A DNA stretch of 64,000 nucleotides, taken from assembly GCF_028532485.1 (NCBI RefSeq), contig NZ_CP116942.1, positions 3,224,001-3,288,000 of the forward strand, given 5' to 3'. A program made the translations under genes and the position numbers. The DNA comes from Iamia majanohamensis (GTDB lineage Bacteria; Actinomycetota; Acidimicrobiia; Acidimicrobiales; Iamiaceae). The notes under the pieces were generated by a model. It saw nothing but the letters and a program-made list of their open reading frames with translations. It had not been told where the DNA came from and searched no databases. This document shows, piece by piece, positions 24,670-33,597 of the stretch (positions are counted from its first letter, which is position 1; every line of letters starts with the position of its first letter).

Positions 24670-25742
24670 CTCGCGGCCTCGACGGCGGCCAGGAACCGGT
24701 CCGCCCACGTCGAGGCGTCGATCCGCTCCCGGGCCGCCTCCACGCGCCGCTCGGTGTCGCCTGCGAGGGCCAGTGCGGTGGCGGCGGCCGCGGCCTCCAG
24801 GTCGAGGGGGGCGACGGCCGAGACGGCCGGGTCGTCGACCGGGTCCGGGGCCGAGGTGACCACCGCCAGCCCGGCGGCCACCGCCTCGAGCACCTCGCGC
24901 CGGTCGGCCGGGGCGCGGTAGGGCAGCAGGGCGGCGTCGCCCGCCAGGCGCCAGGAGGCGTCGGCCCCCCGACTGACGTGGACCCGGTCGGCGAGGCCGC
25001 AGCGTGCGGCCTCGGCCCGCACGAGGTCCGCCACCGAGGCGTCGTCGCCGTCGTCGAGCCACAGGCCGTGGGCACCGGACCCGTGGCGGTCCTGCAGGAA
25101 CCAGAGGGTGCGGACGAAGACGTCGGGGGCGTCGAGCCACTCGTCGACGCCCCAGCCCACGAGGAGGTCGGTGCCGTCGGGGACGTCGTGCTCGGCGCGC
25201 ACCTGCGGGCGGGCGCGCCGGCGGGCGGCGACGGCGGCGTCGAGGTCGACGAGGTCGCCGGTGCGGACCCAGGGCGGACCCCCCGCCGCCTCCGGCGCCG
25301 GCGCCAGGACGAGGTCGGCCCGGGTCGCCGCCGTCGGCTCCAGGGCCGCGCCGGCGGGAGGTGCCGGGTTGCGCCGCACCACCCGGACGACGCCGGCGTC
25401 GGTCGGCAGCACCCGCCCCCCCAGGCCGTCGTCGAGGACGACGACGTCGGGGGCGGCAGACCGCCACCAGCGCCGCAAGACCCGACCCCGCGCCGCCCCG
25501 GCCAGCCGGGACGGCCCCGTCCGGTCGAGGGCCCGGGCCACGGCCGGGCCCTCGCTGCGCAGGTGGTCGACCACCTGCGCCCCCGGCCACCACGGAGGCA
25601 CCTCACCGTCCCGCAGGAACCACACGTCGACGTCGACGTCGGGACGGCGGGCGAGGGCGGCACACGCCTCCTGGAGGGAGCGGGTGCTGTCGCGCCGATC
25701 GGGCTCGGCCGCCACGACGAGCACGTGCGTGGGGCGGCCCAT
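24666..25742 (-). CDS. Divergent GT-B glycosyltransferase, first of a tandem set
   Basis: A 358-residue protein. The first strand HVLVVAAEPDRRDSTRSLQEAC, a central DLLVGWGVDEWLDAPDVFVRTL and the late LLPYRAPADRREVLEAVAAGLAVVT follow the GT4 layout, but the classical motifs are weakened. It also has an unusually high number of Asp and Arg residues. ATG 25742 lies seven bases after a -10 box, so it is probably translated from a leaderless mRNA that also carries the next three genes. Donor and acceptor are unknown. Confidence 0.75.
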   Translation of the reverse strand: MGRPTHVLVVAAEPDRRDSTRSLQEACAALARRPDVDVDVWFLRDGEVPPWWPGAQVVDHLRSEGPAVARALDRTGPSRLAGAARGRVLRRWWRSAAPDVVVLDDGLGGRVLPTDAGVVRVVRRNPAPPAGAALEPTAATRADLVLAPAPEAAGGPPWVRTGDLVDLDAAVAARRRARPQVRAEHDVPDGTDLLVGWGVDEWLDAPDVFVRTLWFLQDRHGSGAHGLWLDDGDDASVADLVRAEAARCGLADRVHVSRGADASWRLAGDAALLPYRAPADRREVLEAVAAGLAVVTSAPDPVDDPAVSAVAPLDLEAAAAATALALAGDTERRVEAARERIDASTWADRFLAAVEAAR

Positions 25743-25749
25743 CGGCGGG

Positions 25750-25755
25750 AGACTA
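25750..25755 (-). promoter_or_regulatory. Putative -10 box, leaderless start of the four-GT operon
   Basis: TAGTCT on the minus strand ends seven bases before ATG 25742. Confidence 0.45.
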
Positions 25756-25817
25756 CCGATCTGCCGCCTGCCGTCCGGGGGGGCAGGCCGCGCTCGGAGA
25801 CGGCTCGGGCGGCCGCC

Positions 25818-25823
25818 TAGCGT
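25818..25823 (+). promoter_or_regulatory. Putative -10 box, leaderless start of the lipoprotein gene
   Basis: TAGCGT ends six bases before GTG 25830. It is divergent from the box at 25750-25755; the gap holds no other recognisable element. Confidence 0.45.
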
Positions 25824-25829
25824 GACGGC

Positions 25830-26345
25830 GTGCTGCGACGCCTCCCCCTCGCCGCTGTCGCCCTCGTCCTCGCCTCGTGCCTGTCGGCGTGCGGCTTCGC
25901 CCTCGACACCAAGAGCGACCAGCCCGCCACCACGATCCCCCCGGCACCGGGCGGGGTGGCGGCGCCGGGCCCGGCGGGTCCCACGACGGCCCCCGAGGCG
26001 GAGCCCTTCGAGACCACGACCACCCTCGCCCCGGGGCCGCCGTGGTGCCGGGACGCGAGCGAGGTGTTCGCCGTCGGCGAGGCGGCCTTCGCCTCCCGCG
26101 AGCTCGCCCGCACCCAGCAGCTCTTCCTCGTCCTGGTCGACACCCTCGACGCCATCGCGGCCCAAGCCCCGGACGACCTGGAGCGGGCGGCGGCCGACCT
26201 GCGCGCCGCCGCCACCCCGGTGGCCGAGTCGCTCGAGACGGCGACGGACCAGGCGGCGATCGACCCGGTGCTCGCCTCCTTCGTCGACGACCACGAGGCC
26301 GAGGTGGAGGCGCTCCGCACGGTGGCCGAGGCCAGCTGCCGCTGA
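25830..26345 (+). CDS. Small lipoprotein, unknown function
   Basis: A 171-residue secreted lipoprotein: basic MLRR start, hydrophobic core and lipobox LSAC with the lipidated Cys at 21. A Pro/Thr/Ala-rich linker of about 50 residues follows, then a predicted all-helical domain (from about 70) with two cysteines near its ends (in PPWCRD and at the C-terminal EASCR) that could form a disulfide. No family is recognised. It stands alone between the four-GT operon and the thiolase gene, each with its own -10. It would be anchored outside the membrane. Confidence 0.8.
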   Translation: MLRRLPLAAVALVLASCLSACGFALDTKSDQPATTIPPAPGGVAAPGPAGPTTAPEAEPFETTTTLAPGPPWCRDASEVFAVGEAAFASRELARTQQLFLVLVDTLDAIAAQAPDDLERAAADLRAAATPVAESLETATDQAAIDPVLASFVDDHEAEVEALRTVAEASCR

Positions 26346-26380
26346 CCGACCCGTCCGGGGCCCGACCGGGGCTCCAGGGG

Positions 26381-26386
26381 TAGGTT
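26381..26386 (+). promoter_or_regulatory. Putative -10 box, leaderless start of the thiolase gene
   Basis: TAGGTT ends six bases before ATG 26393. No ribosome site fits between them. Confidence 0.45.
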
Positions 26387-26392
26387 GGCCCC

Positions 26393-27538
26393 ATGGCCCG
26401 TCCGGTGCGCATCCGCGGAGCGGCGCAGACCGAGATGGGCGGGCGAGCGGCGCCGGCGCAGGACCTCGCCCGCACCGCGGCGCAGGGCGCCCTCGACGAC
26501 GCCGACCTGCGCGCCCGGGACCTGGCCCTCGTGGTGTTCACCAACGCCCTCGGTGGCGACCTCGACCAGGAGATGGTCCGGGGCCAGTCCTGGCTGCGTC
26601 CCCTCGGCCTCGACGGCGTGCCCGTCATCAACGTCGAGAACGCCTGCGCCGGCGGGGTCAGCGCCCTGGCCGTGGCCCAGCGGGCGGCGGAGGCCGGCCC
26701 GGTGCTGGTGGTCGGGGCCGAGACCATGTGGCACGCGGCGCGCGCCGAGGTCGCCCCCCGCCTCGTGCAGGGCGTGGCCGCCGCCGATCGGCCGGCCCTG
26801 GTCGAGGCGGCCGACGGTGGCGCCCCCCTGATGGAGCAGAACGGGCGCCGGGCCGCAGAGCTGCTGGCCGAGGGCCTGGCCACGATCGAGCACCTCGCGG
26901 CGGTGGTGGTGAAGTCCAGCCGCCTGGCGGCGGCCAACCCGCGTGCGGCCCGCCGCACCGCCCTCACCGCGGAGCAGGTGCGCGCCGCCCGGGTCGTCAC
27001 CGGTCCCCTGACCCGGCCCATGTGCTGCTCCTACACCGACGGGGCCGCAGCGGTGGTCCTCGACCGGGCGCCGGGGGGACCGGCGCTGCGCACCGTGCAG
27101 CTCACCTCGGGGGACGGGGCACGCACGTGGTTCTCGCGGTTCCGGGCGCTGGCCCAGAGGACCTGGGAGGCCGCCGGGATCGACCCTGCGGACCTCGACC
27201 TGGTCGAGCTCCACGACGTGACCGCGGCCGAGGAGCTGGCCTCGCTGGAGGCCCTCGGCCTGTTCGCCCCGGGACGGGCGGGCCCCGCGACCCTCGCCGG
27301 CGCGACCGACGTCGGCGGCGCAGGACCGACGGTCAACCCGAGCGGGGGCCTGCTCGGGCGGGGCCACCCCCTCGCCGCCACCGGGCTGGCCCAGGTGGTC
27401 GAGGTCGTCGACCAGGTCCGGGGCCGGTGCGGCGATCGGCAGGTGGCCGACCCCGCCGTGGGCGCGACCGTCAACATGGGCGGCATCGTCGGGGGCGAGC
27501 CTGCGCTCGTGGGCATGACGGTCATCACCCGCACGTGA
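26393..27538 (+). CDS. Thiolase-family protein (SCP-x-like)
   Basis: A 381-residue thiolase fold enzyme. The nucleophile is C85 in NVENACAGG. LVELHDVTAAEE and NPSGGLLGRGHPLAATG supply the usual catalytic His region. The final Cys of classical thiolases (C-x-G-G-G) is replaced by NMGGIVGGEPA, as in SCP-x and related actinobacterial thiolase-like proteins. It could cleave or form a C-C bond in acyl-CoA, or have a different acyl transfer role. It is coupled by GTGA overlap to a luciferase-like oxidoreductase, which suggests lipid or sterol metabolism rather than sugar chemistry. Confidence 0.87.
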   Translation: MARPVRIRGAAQTEMGGRAAPAQDLARTAAQGALDDADLRARDLALVVFTNALGGDLDQEMVRGQSWLRPLGLDGVPVINVENACAGGVSALAVAQRAAEAGPVLVVGAETMWHAARAEVAPRLVQGVAAADRPALVEAADGGAPLMEQNGRRAAELLAEGLATIEHLAAVVVKSSRLAAANPRAARRTALTAEQVRAARVVTGPLTRPMCCSYTDGAAAVVLDRAPGGPALRTVQLTSGDGARTWFSRFRALAQRTWEAAGIDPADLDLVELHDVTAAEELASLEALGLFAPGRAGPATLAGATDVGGAGPTVNPSGGLLGRGHPLAATGLAQVVEVVDQVRGRCGDRQVADPAVGATVNMGGIVGGEPALVGMTVITRT

Positions 27539-28530
27539 GCGGCGGGGCCGACGTCCGCCCGTCCCTGCTGCTGGCCAACCTGGGCGGCATCGACGAGGTC
27601 CTGGCCCTCGCCCGGGTCGCCGAGGAGGCGGGCGCGACCCGGGCGTGGCTCACCGAGACCAACGGGCCCGACGCCCTCGTCGCCGCCGCCGCGCTGGCGT
27701 CGAGAACGACGCTGGAGGTGGGGACCGCGGTGGTCTCGGCCGCCACCCGCACGCCTCCTGTGCTGGCCATGGCCGCCGCCGACCTGGCCCACCTGTCGGG
27801 CCGGCCGGTGCACCTGGGGCTGGGCGCCGGCGGCCAGGTGGTGGTGGAGGCCTGGCACGGCCTCGACCTCGCCGGCTCGGTGGCGCGGATCGACGACGCC
27901 CTCACCATCGTGCGCCAGGCCCTCGACGGCGGGCGGACCGACCATGTCGGGAGCCAGTGGCGCTCCCGGGGCTTCCGGCTGTCGTCGCCCCCCGCCACCC
28001 CCGTCCGCCTCTACGTCGGCGGCATGGGGCCACGGATGCTGGAGCTGGCCGCGGCGCGGGCCGACGGCCTCATCACCTCGTGGATGGGCGTCGAGGGGGT
28101 GGCGGCTCGGGCCGCGGCCCTCCACGCCGCCGCCGCCGCGGCCGGGCGGGCGCCCGGGTCGGTGCGCCTCCTCGCCCGGGCCTACGTGGCCGTCACCGAC
28201 GACCCTGCGCCGGTCCGGGAGGCGGTGCGGGCCGAGCTCGTCGAGTACCTCGTGTCGCCGCCCTACGGGCGCGCCTTCGCCGCCCTCGGCTGGGGTGACG
28301 AGGTCGACGGGGCCGAGGGTGCCTTCGCCCGGGGTGACCGGGAGGCGGCCACCGCCTCGGTCAGCGACGCCCTCCTCGACGACATGCTGATCGCCGGCCC
28401 GGCCGGGACGTGCCGTCGTCGCCTCGCCGAGCTGCGCGCCGCGGGGGCCGACGAGGTCCTGGTGCAGCCGGTGCCGCACGCACGGGCCGGCGACCCGTCC
28501 GGCACCGTGCGCGCCTGCTTCGGCGGCTAG
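27535..28530 (+). CDS. Luciferase-like (LLM) flavin or F420-dependent oxidoreductase
   Basis: A 331-residue TIM-barrel protein with PSLLLANLGGIDEVLALARVAEEAG at its N-terminus, EVGTAVVSAATRTP, LGLGAGGQVV, and a late LYVGGMGPRMLELAAARADG with TCRRRLAELRAAGADEVLV. This is the actinobacterial LLM pattern, commonly F420-dependent. GTG 27535 overlaps the thiolase stop. Its TAG stop shares the palindrome CTAG (28527-28530) with the stop of the opposing radical SAM gene. The substrate is unknown. Confidence 0.88.
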   Translation: MSGGADVRPSLLLANLGGIDEVLALARVAEEAGATRAWLTETNGPDALVAAAALASRTTLEVGTAVVSAATRTPPVLAMAAADLAHLSGRPVHLGLGAGGQVVVEAWHGLDLAGSVARIDDALTIVRQALDGGRTDHVGSQWRSRGFRLSSPPATPVRLYVGGMGPRMLELAAARADGLITSWMGVEGVAARAAALHAAAAAAGRAPGSVRLLARAYVAVTDDPAPVREAVRAELVEYLVSPPYGRAFAALGWGDEVDGAEGAFARGDREAATASVSDALLDDMLIAGPAGTCRRRLAELRAAGADEVLVQPVPHARAGDPSGTVRACFGG

Positions 28531-30185
28531 CCGGGCGCCGTCGGAGCCACCCGGTCGTCGGGCATCGTCGGCTGCCGGGTGCCGGGCCGGCGCCGCCAGA
28601 AGTCGTGGAGGGCCTGCTCGAGCCGGGATCGCTGCGGGCCACCACGCACGACCGCGCGCCACGTGCGCACGATGCGCCGAGGGTGGGTGGCGTAGGCGAG
28701 CCCGTAGAACGCGAGCAACGTCGCCAACCGCCAGGCCTGCAGCTCGCGCGGCCCGGCGTGGTCGGTCCACGAGGCGGCCCGGCTGACGTCCGAGTACGAG
28801 AGGCCCAGGTAGTACTGGTCGTCGAGCGCACCGATGCGACCCTCGGCCCGGAGCTCGGCGAACAGCTGGGACCCCGGGTACGGGGAGAACGGTGCCACGG
28901 TGCACGTCTCGAGCCCGGTGCGCGCGAGGGAGGCCACGAACCGGAGGGTCCGGGCCATGTCGCGCCGCGTCTCGCCGGGGAAGCCGACGATGATGTTGGC
29001 CGTGCAGGCGATCCCCTCCGAGGAGGCCGTGCGGACCGCGTGGGTGAGGTGGTCGAGGTCGACCCGCTTCTGGATCCGGTCCAGCACCCGCGGCGACCCG
29101 CTCTCCGGCGCGTAGGTGAGGTTCCGGCAGCCCGCGGCGTGGAGCAGCCGGCACACCTCCCCGTCGATGGCCTCGGAACGGGTCCCGCTGGGCAGCTGCC
29201 AGGTGAAATCCAGTCCGCTGTCGAGGACGAGCTGGCAGAACTCCACGATCCACGATCGACGGATGATCATGGTCAGGTCGTAGAAGTCCACGTTCTCGAC
29301 GTCGTGCTCGACGATGGCGTCACGGACCTCGTCCAGGACCGACCCCGGCGTCCGGGCTGCGTAGCGCGTGGTCCACATCGACGGGCTCGAGCAGAAGGTG
29401 CACCGGTACGGGCACCCCCTGGTGGCCATCACGGGGAGGCTCCGCCGGCGGTCGATGCCGATGCCGAACCCGCGATCGAGGTAGGCGCCCAGGGGGACCA
29501 GGTCCCACGCGGGCCGGGGGAGCTCGTCCACCGCCCGGATGCGCTGCCGGGGCGGGGCGTGGACGAACCTGCCGGGCCGGTGCGGGTCCCGGTGCACCGT
29601 GCCGGGCACCTGGCGCAGGTCCTCGCGACGATCGTGGAGGGCCACCACCTCGGCCAGGGTCTCCTCCCCCTCGCCCAGCACGGCGACGTCGACCGCGGCG
29701 CAGTCGCCCAGGACCTCCTCGGGCACGGCCGTGACGTGCTCGCCCCCCACGACGACCAGGGCCGTCGGGCACCGCCTCCGGAGGGCCTCGATGGTGGTGC
29801 GGTCGTGGGGCCAGTCGTGGGAGAAGCTGCACGACACGCCGACGACGTCCGCGTCGGCAGGCACCCGCTCGACGACCTGCTCGGGGGAGAGCCCCACCCC
29901 GACGAAGCGGGGGTCCCCGGTGGCGTGCTGCGCGTCGAGCGCCTCTCCGACGGCGTCCACGACCTGGACGTCGTGGCCCTCCGCCCGCACCGCGGCGGCG
30001 AGGTAGGCCACGCCGAGCGGAGGGCTCACGACCGTGGCCACGTTGATCCCTGTCGTGAGGTGGGGGGGCCGGACCAGGACCACCGTGGCGGCCGCCGACG
30101 GGCGGCCACGGAGCCGGACGGGGCGGGGGGCGACCTCGGGCGCCCCGTCCCCGGGCAGCGTCCTCGGGCCCGACGGTGGCGTCAC
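28527..30185 (-). CDS. B12-binding-type radical SAM protein
   Basis: A 552-residue enzyme. The N-terminal half has a cobalamin-binding-like Rossmann fold (PPLGVAYLAAAVRAEGHDV, then DVVGVSCSFSH and VVVGGEHVTAVPEEVL). The radical SAM core has C258, C262 and C265 in RGCPYRCTFC, binding the 4Fe-4S cluster, then PESGSPRVLDRIQKR and NIIVGFPGET. This layout is shared with the BchE/anaerobic magnesium-protoporphyrin cyclase-like group and with C- or P-methylases. The C-terminal 80 residues are basic. It starts at GTG 30185 (GTGA overlap) and is the last gene of a three-gene minus operon. A radical methylation or rearrangement of a glycan or lipid precursor is plausible. Confidence 0.88.
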   Translation of the reverse strand: MTPPSGPRTLPGDGAPEVAPRPVRLRGRPSAAATVVLVRPPHLTTGINVATVVSPPLGVAYLAAAVRAEGHDVQVVDAVGEALDAQHATGDPRFVGVGLSPEQVVERVPADADVVGVSCSFSHDWPHDRTTIEALRRRCPTALVVVGGEHVTAVPEEVLGDCAAVDVAVLGEGEETLAEVVALHDRREDLRQVPGTVHRDPHRPGRFVHAPPRQRIRAVDELPRPAWDLVPLGAYLDRGFGIGIDRRRSLPVMATRGCPYRCTFCSSPSMWTTRYAARTPGSVLDEVRDAIVEHDVENVDFYDLTMIIRRSWIVEFCQLVLDSGLDFTWQLPSGTRSEAIDGEVCRLLHAAGCRNLTYAPESGSPRVLDRIQKRVDLDHLTHAVRTASSEGIACTANIIVGFPGETRRDMARTLRFVASLARTGLETCTVAPFSPYPGSQLFAELRAEGRIGALDDQYYLGLSYSDVSRAASWTDHAGPRELQAWRLATLLAFYGLAYATHPRRIVRTWRAVVRGGPQRSRLEQALHDFWRRRPGTRQPTMPDDRVAPTAPG

Positions 30186-32080
30186 CGGAGCACCGGGTAG
30201 ACGGCGCCCGGGAGGGGGAGGCCGACGGCATCGAGGTAGAAGGCCACCCCCCCGGCGGCGGTGAGGACGAGGAGGACGAGCGTCACCGGGGCCCACAGAG
30301 GCACCGGGTCGCCCGCCCGCCGCCGCCTCGCCACCTCGGCGAGGGCCTGGACCAGGAACACCAGGGTGAGCAGGACCACCACCATCCAGGCGTGGTAGGC
30401 GGCCTTGGTGTAGTTGCCGTCGCTCGCCCGCTCCCCCGTCTCCCGCAGGAGCAGCATGGGCACGAGGGAGAGCACCAGGGTGAGCAGGCCCAGCGACATC
30501 AGCGGCTCCCGCAGGAAGGCGCGCCGGCCCACCCAGGGCCCGAGCACCAGCAGGACCGTCCCGGACCAGAACCACACGCCGCCCTGCCCCGCCCCGATGG
30601 TGCCGAGGATCGCGAAGGGGTCGACCGTGACCCCCCAGCCCTCGCCCCCGCGGGAGGCGAACTCGGGGTTGGTGGCCGTGTGCCGCAGCTGGGCCCCCAG
30701 CACGACGACCACCGGGGCGGCGAACCAGGCCGCGTGGGCGAGCAGGGTCGGCCACCGGAACCGCCGCTGCACGGCCAGGTGCAGCGGGACGGCGACCAGG
30801 AGGATCATGGGGAGGTTGGGCTTGGCCAGCACCGTCAGCACGGCGAGCCCGGCCACCGCGACCCGCAGTGCCGTCGGGCGGTACCACACCGGACCGTCGT
30901 CCCGGGCGAGGGCCACCAGGGCGACGAGGAGGCCGAGCTCGAGCGGCAGCGCGAGCGTGTCGGTGGGGTTGGCCCAGGCCTGGAACGGGGCGAAGGCCCG
31001 AGGCGGCGACAGGGCGCCGGTGGCGTTCAGGAGCGCCGTCGGCGACTGGGCCAGCACCGCGACCACCGCCGTGGCCGCGGCGGCGACCGGCGCCAGGCCG
31101 GGCGTGGACCCGAAGGCGTTCCCCGCCCGCCAGCAGAGCAGCACGGTGAGCGCCCCCGTCGCCAGGGCGAGCAGCACCGTCGCAGCGACCTCGATGCTCA
31201 CCAGGCTCTGGACCGAACCGACCAGCACGTGGAACAGCCAGTGAGGAGGGACAGCCACCAGTGGGAGCAGGTTCGTGTCCCGAGCGAACTCCAGGTGGAT
31301 GGTGTGGTCGTTCACGCTGGTGACGAGGGCAGAGGGGTCGCGCGCCATCCGCAGGAAGACCGGGGCGGTGGCCAGGGCGACACCGCCCCCTGCCACCAGG
31401 GCGGCCGGGTGCCGACGAGCCCAGCCGGTGAGGTGACGCCCCTGCTCCCGCGCCCGGGCATCGACCCGGTCGAGGCCCCGCCCGAGGGCACGCAGCGCGG
31501 GGCGGCACGGGGGTGTGATCCGGCGGTCGAGGGCATCGAGCGATGCAGGGTCGCGACGGGCCCACGACGCCAGGGCGGCCACCGCCGCGAGCGCCACGGC
31601 GGAGAGCGCCGGGCTCTGCGAGGCCCACCACACGACCCCGACGAGCAGGGTGCCCACGGCCACCGGGACCCCTCGGACCACCGGGCCGTCGGGCTCGGCC
31701 CACCCGAGGCGTCCCTGCCGGAGCGCCTCGGCGGCGAGCAGGGTGCAGCCGATCCCGACCAGGGCCGGTCCCCGACCGAGGGCGGGGGTGCTCACCAGCA
31801 CCGCCATGGCCATGGGGCCGAGCGACGCCAGTCCCCTGGCGACCGGGGACACCGGGAGGGCGACCACGCAGGCGCTCAGGGCGAGCAGGCAGAGGCCGAG
31901 GAGGACCGACCCGACGCGCTGGCGCTCGCCGAAGCCGGCGGCCTGGAGGACCGGCGCCCAGGCGGCCAGCGCCCACACCCCGACCGACCACGCCACCCGC
32001 ACCCGCCGGGCACCCGCCGGGGTGGAGCGGTCCGCCGGGGCGGGCGCGGTCAGGACGTCGGCCGGACCCTGAGCTGCCAC
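30182..32080 (-). CDS. Large polytopic membrane protein, possible GT-C glycosyltransferase
   Basis: A 632-residue protein with roughly twelve or more hydrophobic helices. An exported loop contains VNDHTIHLEFARDTNLLP and a PHWLFHVLVG stretch, the sort of acidic/His loop found after the first helices of GT-C enzymes. A later loop has NPTDTLALPLELGL and NYTKAAYHAW. GTG 32080 is chosen. It overlaps the radical SAM gene by 31 bases and has a G-rich run five bases upstream. CTG 32053 (CTGA overlap) is an alternative that removes nine residues. No sequence motif proves transferase activity. Confidence 0.65.
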   Translation of the reverse strand: MAAQGPADVLTAPAPADRSTPAGARRVRVAWSVGVWALAAWAPVLQAAGFGERQRVGSVLLGLCLLALSACVVALPVSPVARGLASLGPMAMAVLVSTPALGRGPALVGIGCTLLAAEALRQGRLGWAEPDGPVVRGVPVAVGTLLVGVVWWASQSPALSAVALAAVAALASWARRDPASLDALDRRITPPCRPALRALGRGLDRVDARAREQGRHLTGWARRHPAALVAGGGVALATAPVFLRMARDPSALVTSVNDHTIHLEFARDTNLLPLVAVPPHWLFHVLVGSVQSLVSIEVAATVLLALATGALTVLLCWRAGNAFGSTPGLAPVAAAATAVVAVLAQSPTALLNATGALSPPRAFAPFQAWANPTDTLALPLELGLLVALVALARDDGPVWYRPTALRVAVAGLAVLTVLAKPNLPMILLVAVPLHLAVQRRFRWPTLLAHAAWFAAPVVVVLGAQLRHTATNPEFASRGGEGWGVTVDPFAILGTIGAGQGGVWFWSGTVLLVLGPWVGRRAFLREPLMSLGLLTLVLSLVPMLLLRETGERASDGNYTKAAYHAWMVVVLLTLVFLVQALAEVARRRRAGDPVPLWAPVTLVLLVLTAAGGVAFYLDAVGLPLPGAVYPVLR

Positions 32081-33516
32081 CGGTGCCCCCCGTGCACGTC
32101 GACGTCCATCACCACCTCGAGGACGGTGACCGCCCCCTCCCCCTCGAGCTGCACCACGAGCTCCTGGGCGCCGTCGGCGCGGTACGCCACCTCCGAGGAT
32201 CGCAGGTCGCCCAACCGCGCGACGAGCGCCCGCTGGAGGTCGAGCATCGTCTGGCCCCGCAGCGCGGTGAGGTCCATCCCCACCAGCCCGCCCCGCTCCT
32301 GGTCCACCTCCGTGATGATCATGTCCCCGTCGGTGCGCACCGTCGCACCGTCGCCCGCGACGGGCGCGGGGGGCGATGCGGCGACCGGCGTCGCGCCCAG
32401 CGCGACCGGGACGCCCTCGGAGCGCCGGGCCAGGCCGTCGACCCAGTCCAGCTGCTCCCGCCAGGTCTCCATGTTGCGACCCAGCTGGCGCCCACGGGCG
32501 CGGTCCTCGCGGGCCAGCGCCTCCCGCACCTGGGCCAGCTCGACCTCGTCGCAGTGGTGCAGGCTGAAGCGCCCGGGGTCGAACACCTTCACGACGTACA
32601 CGTCGCAGTCGAGCTCGTCGGCCCAGGCCAGCACGGCCCCGAGCTCGTGCCAGTTCTGGCGCATGAGCGAGAACGACAGGGCCATCCCGCCCCCGGACCC
32701 GGCGACCAGCGACCGCAGCTCCCGGACGTGGGCCCGGAGGCGGTCCCGGTCGACCCCGACCCGGATGCCCTCGAGGGTCTCGCGCGTGACGCCGTCGACC
32801 GACACCGAGACGTGCATGGGGAGGGTCGTCACCAGGCGACGCACCCGGTCGTCGAGCTGCGTGCCGTTCGTGATCACCGAGCACGCCGGGGAGAGGCCCC
32901 GGTCGACGAGGCGCTCCATCACCCGCAGCGGCCCGCGGGCCAGGAACGGCTCGCCCCCGAGGAAGGTGACGGAGTCGAGGTGGGGCAGGAACTCGTCGAG
33001 CTCCTCGAAGAACCGCTCCCCGTACACCTGCGGCAGGGGTGCCCGACGCTCCCGCTGGCTCCGGATCGACGAGGAGAGCTCGCCGTTGCACATCACGCAC
33101 TGCAGGTTGCAGGTGTTCGACAGGGCGAGCTCGAGGTTGGTCGGCCACGCCGGGTCAGGGTCGTGCGCCGGGTAGGGGTCGAACACCCGCATCTGCGCGC
33201 TCTCGGGCGTGCCTCGCGACGCGTGGCTGGCGCACTGCTCGCACCCGAGGGTGAGGTCGCGCTCGGCGACGGCGGCACGGAGGCGGCGGAGGGGCTCCCC
33301 GTGCCAGATCTCCTGCAGCGACGAGTCGGCGACGTTGCCGAGCGAGTGCCACTGGTTCATGCAGCACGCCTTGACGTTGCCGCTCGGCTCGAGGTGCAGG
33401 GAGGTGAAGGGGGCGTAGCAGGCCGAGTAGAAGGCCTGGTGACCGATGGCGCGACCCCGGTCCATCGGCGCCGGCGGGGGCCCGGACGGGCGCAGGCGGA
33501 GCGGGGCGAGGCGCAC
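32050..33516 (-). CDS. Radical SAM protein with N-terminal twitch/SPASM-like region
   Basis: A 488-residue enzyme. The N-terminal region holds C33, C51-C52, C92 and C95 (HLEPSGNVKACC, then LGNVADSSLQEIW, then GCEQC), a twitch/SPASM-like auxiliary cluster motif placed before rather than after the core. The radical SAM cluster cysteines are C136, C140 and C143 in SNTCNLQCVMC, followed by VTFLGGEPFL. A C-terminal region (about 400 on) looks like a separate small beta-rich domain. GTG 33516 lies six bases after a near-consensus -10; ATG 33465 is an alternative. It is a paralogue of the gene at 48253 and probably modifies a peptide or sugar with a radical. Confidence 0.88.
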   Translation of the reverse strand: MRLAPLRLRPSGPPPAPMDRGRAIGHQAFYSACYAPFTSLHLEPSGNVKACCMNQWHSLGNVADSSLQEIWHGEPLRRLRAAVAERDLTLGCEQCASHASRGTPESAQMRVFDPYPAHDPDPAWPTNLELALSNTCNLQCVMCNGELSSSIRSQRERRAPLPQVYGERFFEELDEFLPHLDSVTFLGGEPFLARGPLRVMERLVDRGLSPACSVITNGTQLDDRVRRLVTTLPMHVSVSVDGVTRETLEGIRVGVDRDRLRAHVRELRSLVAGSGGGMALSFSLMRQNWHELGAVLAWADELDCDVYVVKVFDPGRFSLHHCDEVELAQVREALAREDRARGRQLGRNMETWREQLDWVDGLARRSEGVPVALGATPVAASPPAPVAGDGATVRTDGDMIITEVDQERGGLVGMDLTALRGQTMLDLQRALVARLGDLRSSEVAYRADGAQELVVQLEGEGAVTVLEVVMDVDVHGGHRWQLRVRPTS

Positions 33517-33522
33517 GGGTCG

Positions 33523-33528
33523 AGTCTC
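33523..33528 (-). promoter_or_regulatory. Near-consensus -10 box for the radical SAM operon
   Basis: GAGACT on the minus strand, one base off TAnnnT, ends six bases before GTG 33516. This matches the leaderless spacing at other promoters here. Confidence 0.3.
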
Positions 33529-33582
33529 GCACAGGGGGTCCGGGACGCCTCGCCGGCACCGGGGGCCGTCGGGACCCGGCGC

Positions 33583-33588
33583 TAACGT
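33583..33588 (+). promoter_or_regulatory. Putative -10 box for the WecD-like gene
   Basis: TAACGT ends nine bases before ATG 33598, so the leader would be only a few bases at most. Confidence 0.4.
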
Positions 33589-33597
33589 GACCGCCCC

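Noticed and set aside
32051-32053. CTG start with CTGA overlap for the membrane protein at 30182
   Set aside because: A GTG lies 27 bases upstream in frame with a G-rich run before it, so an unusual start is not required.
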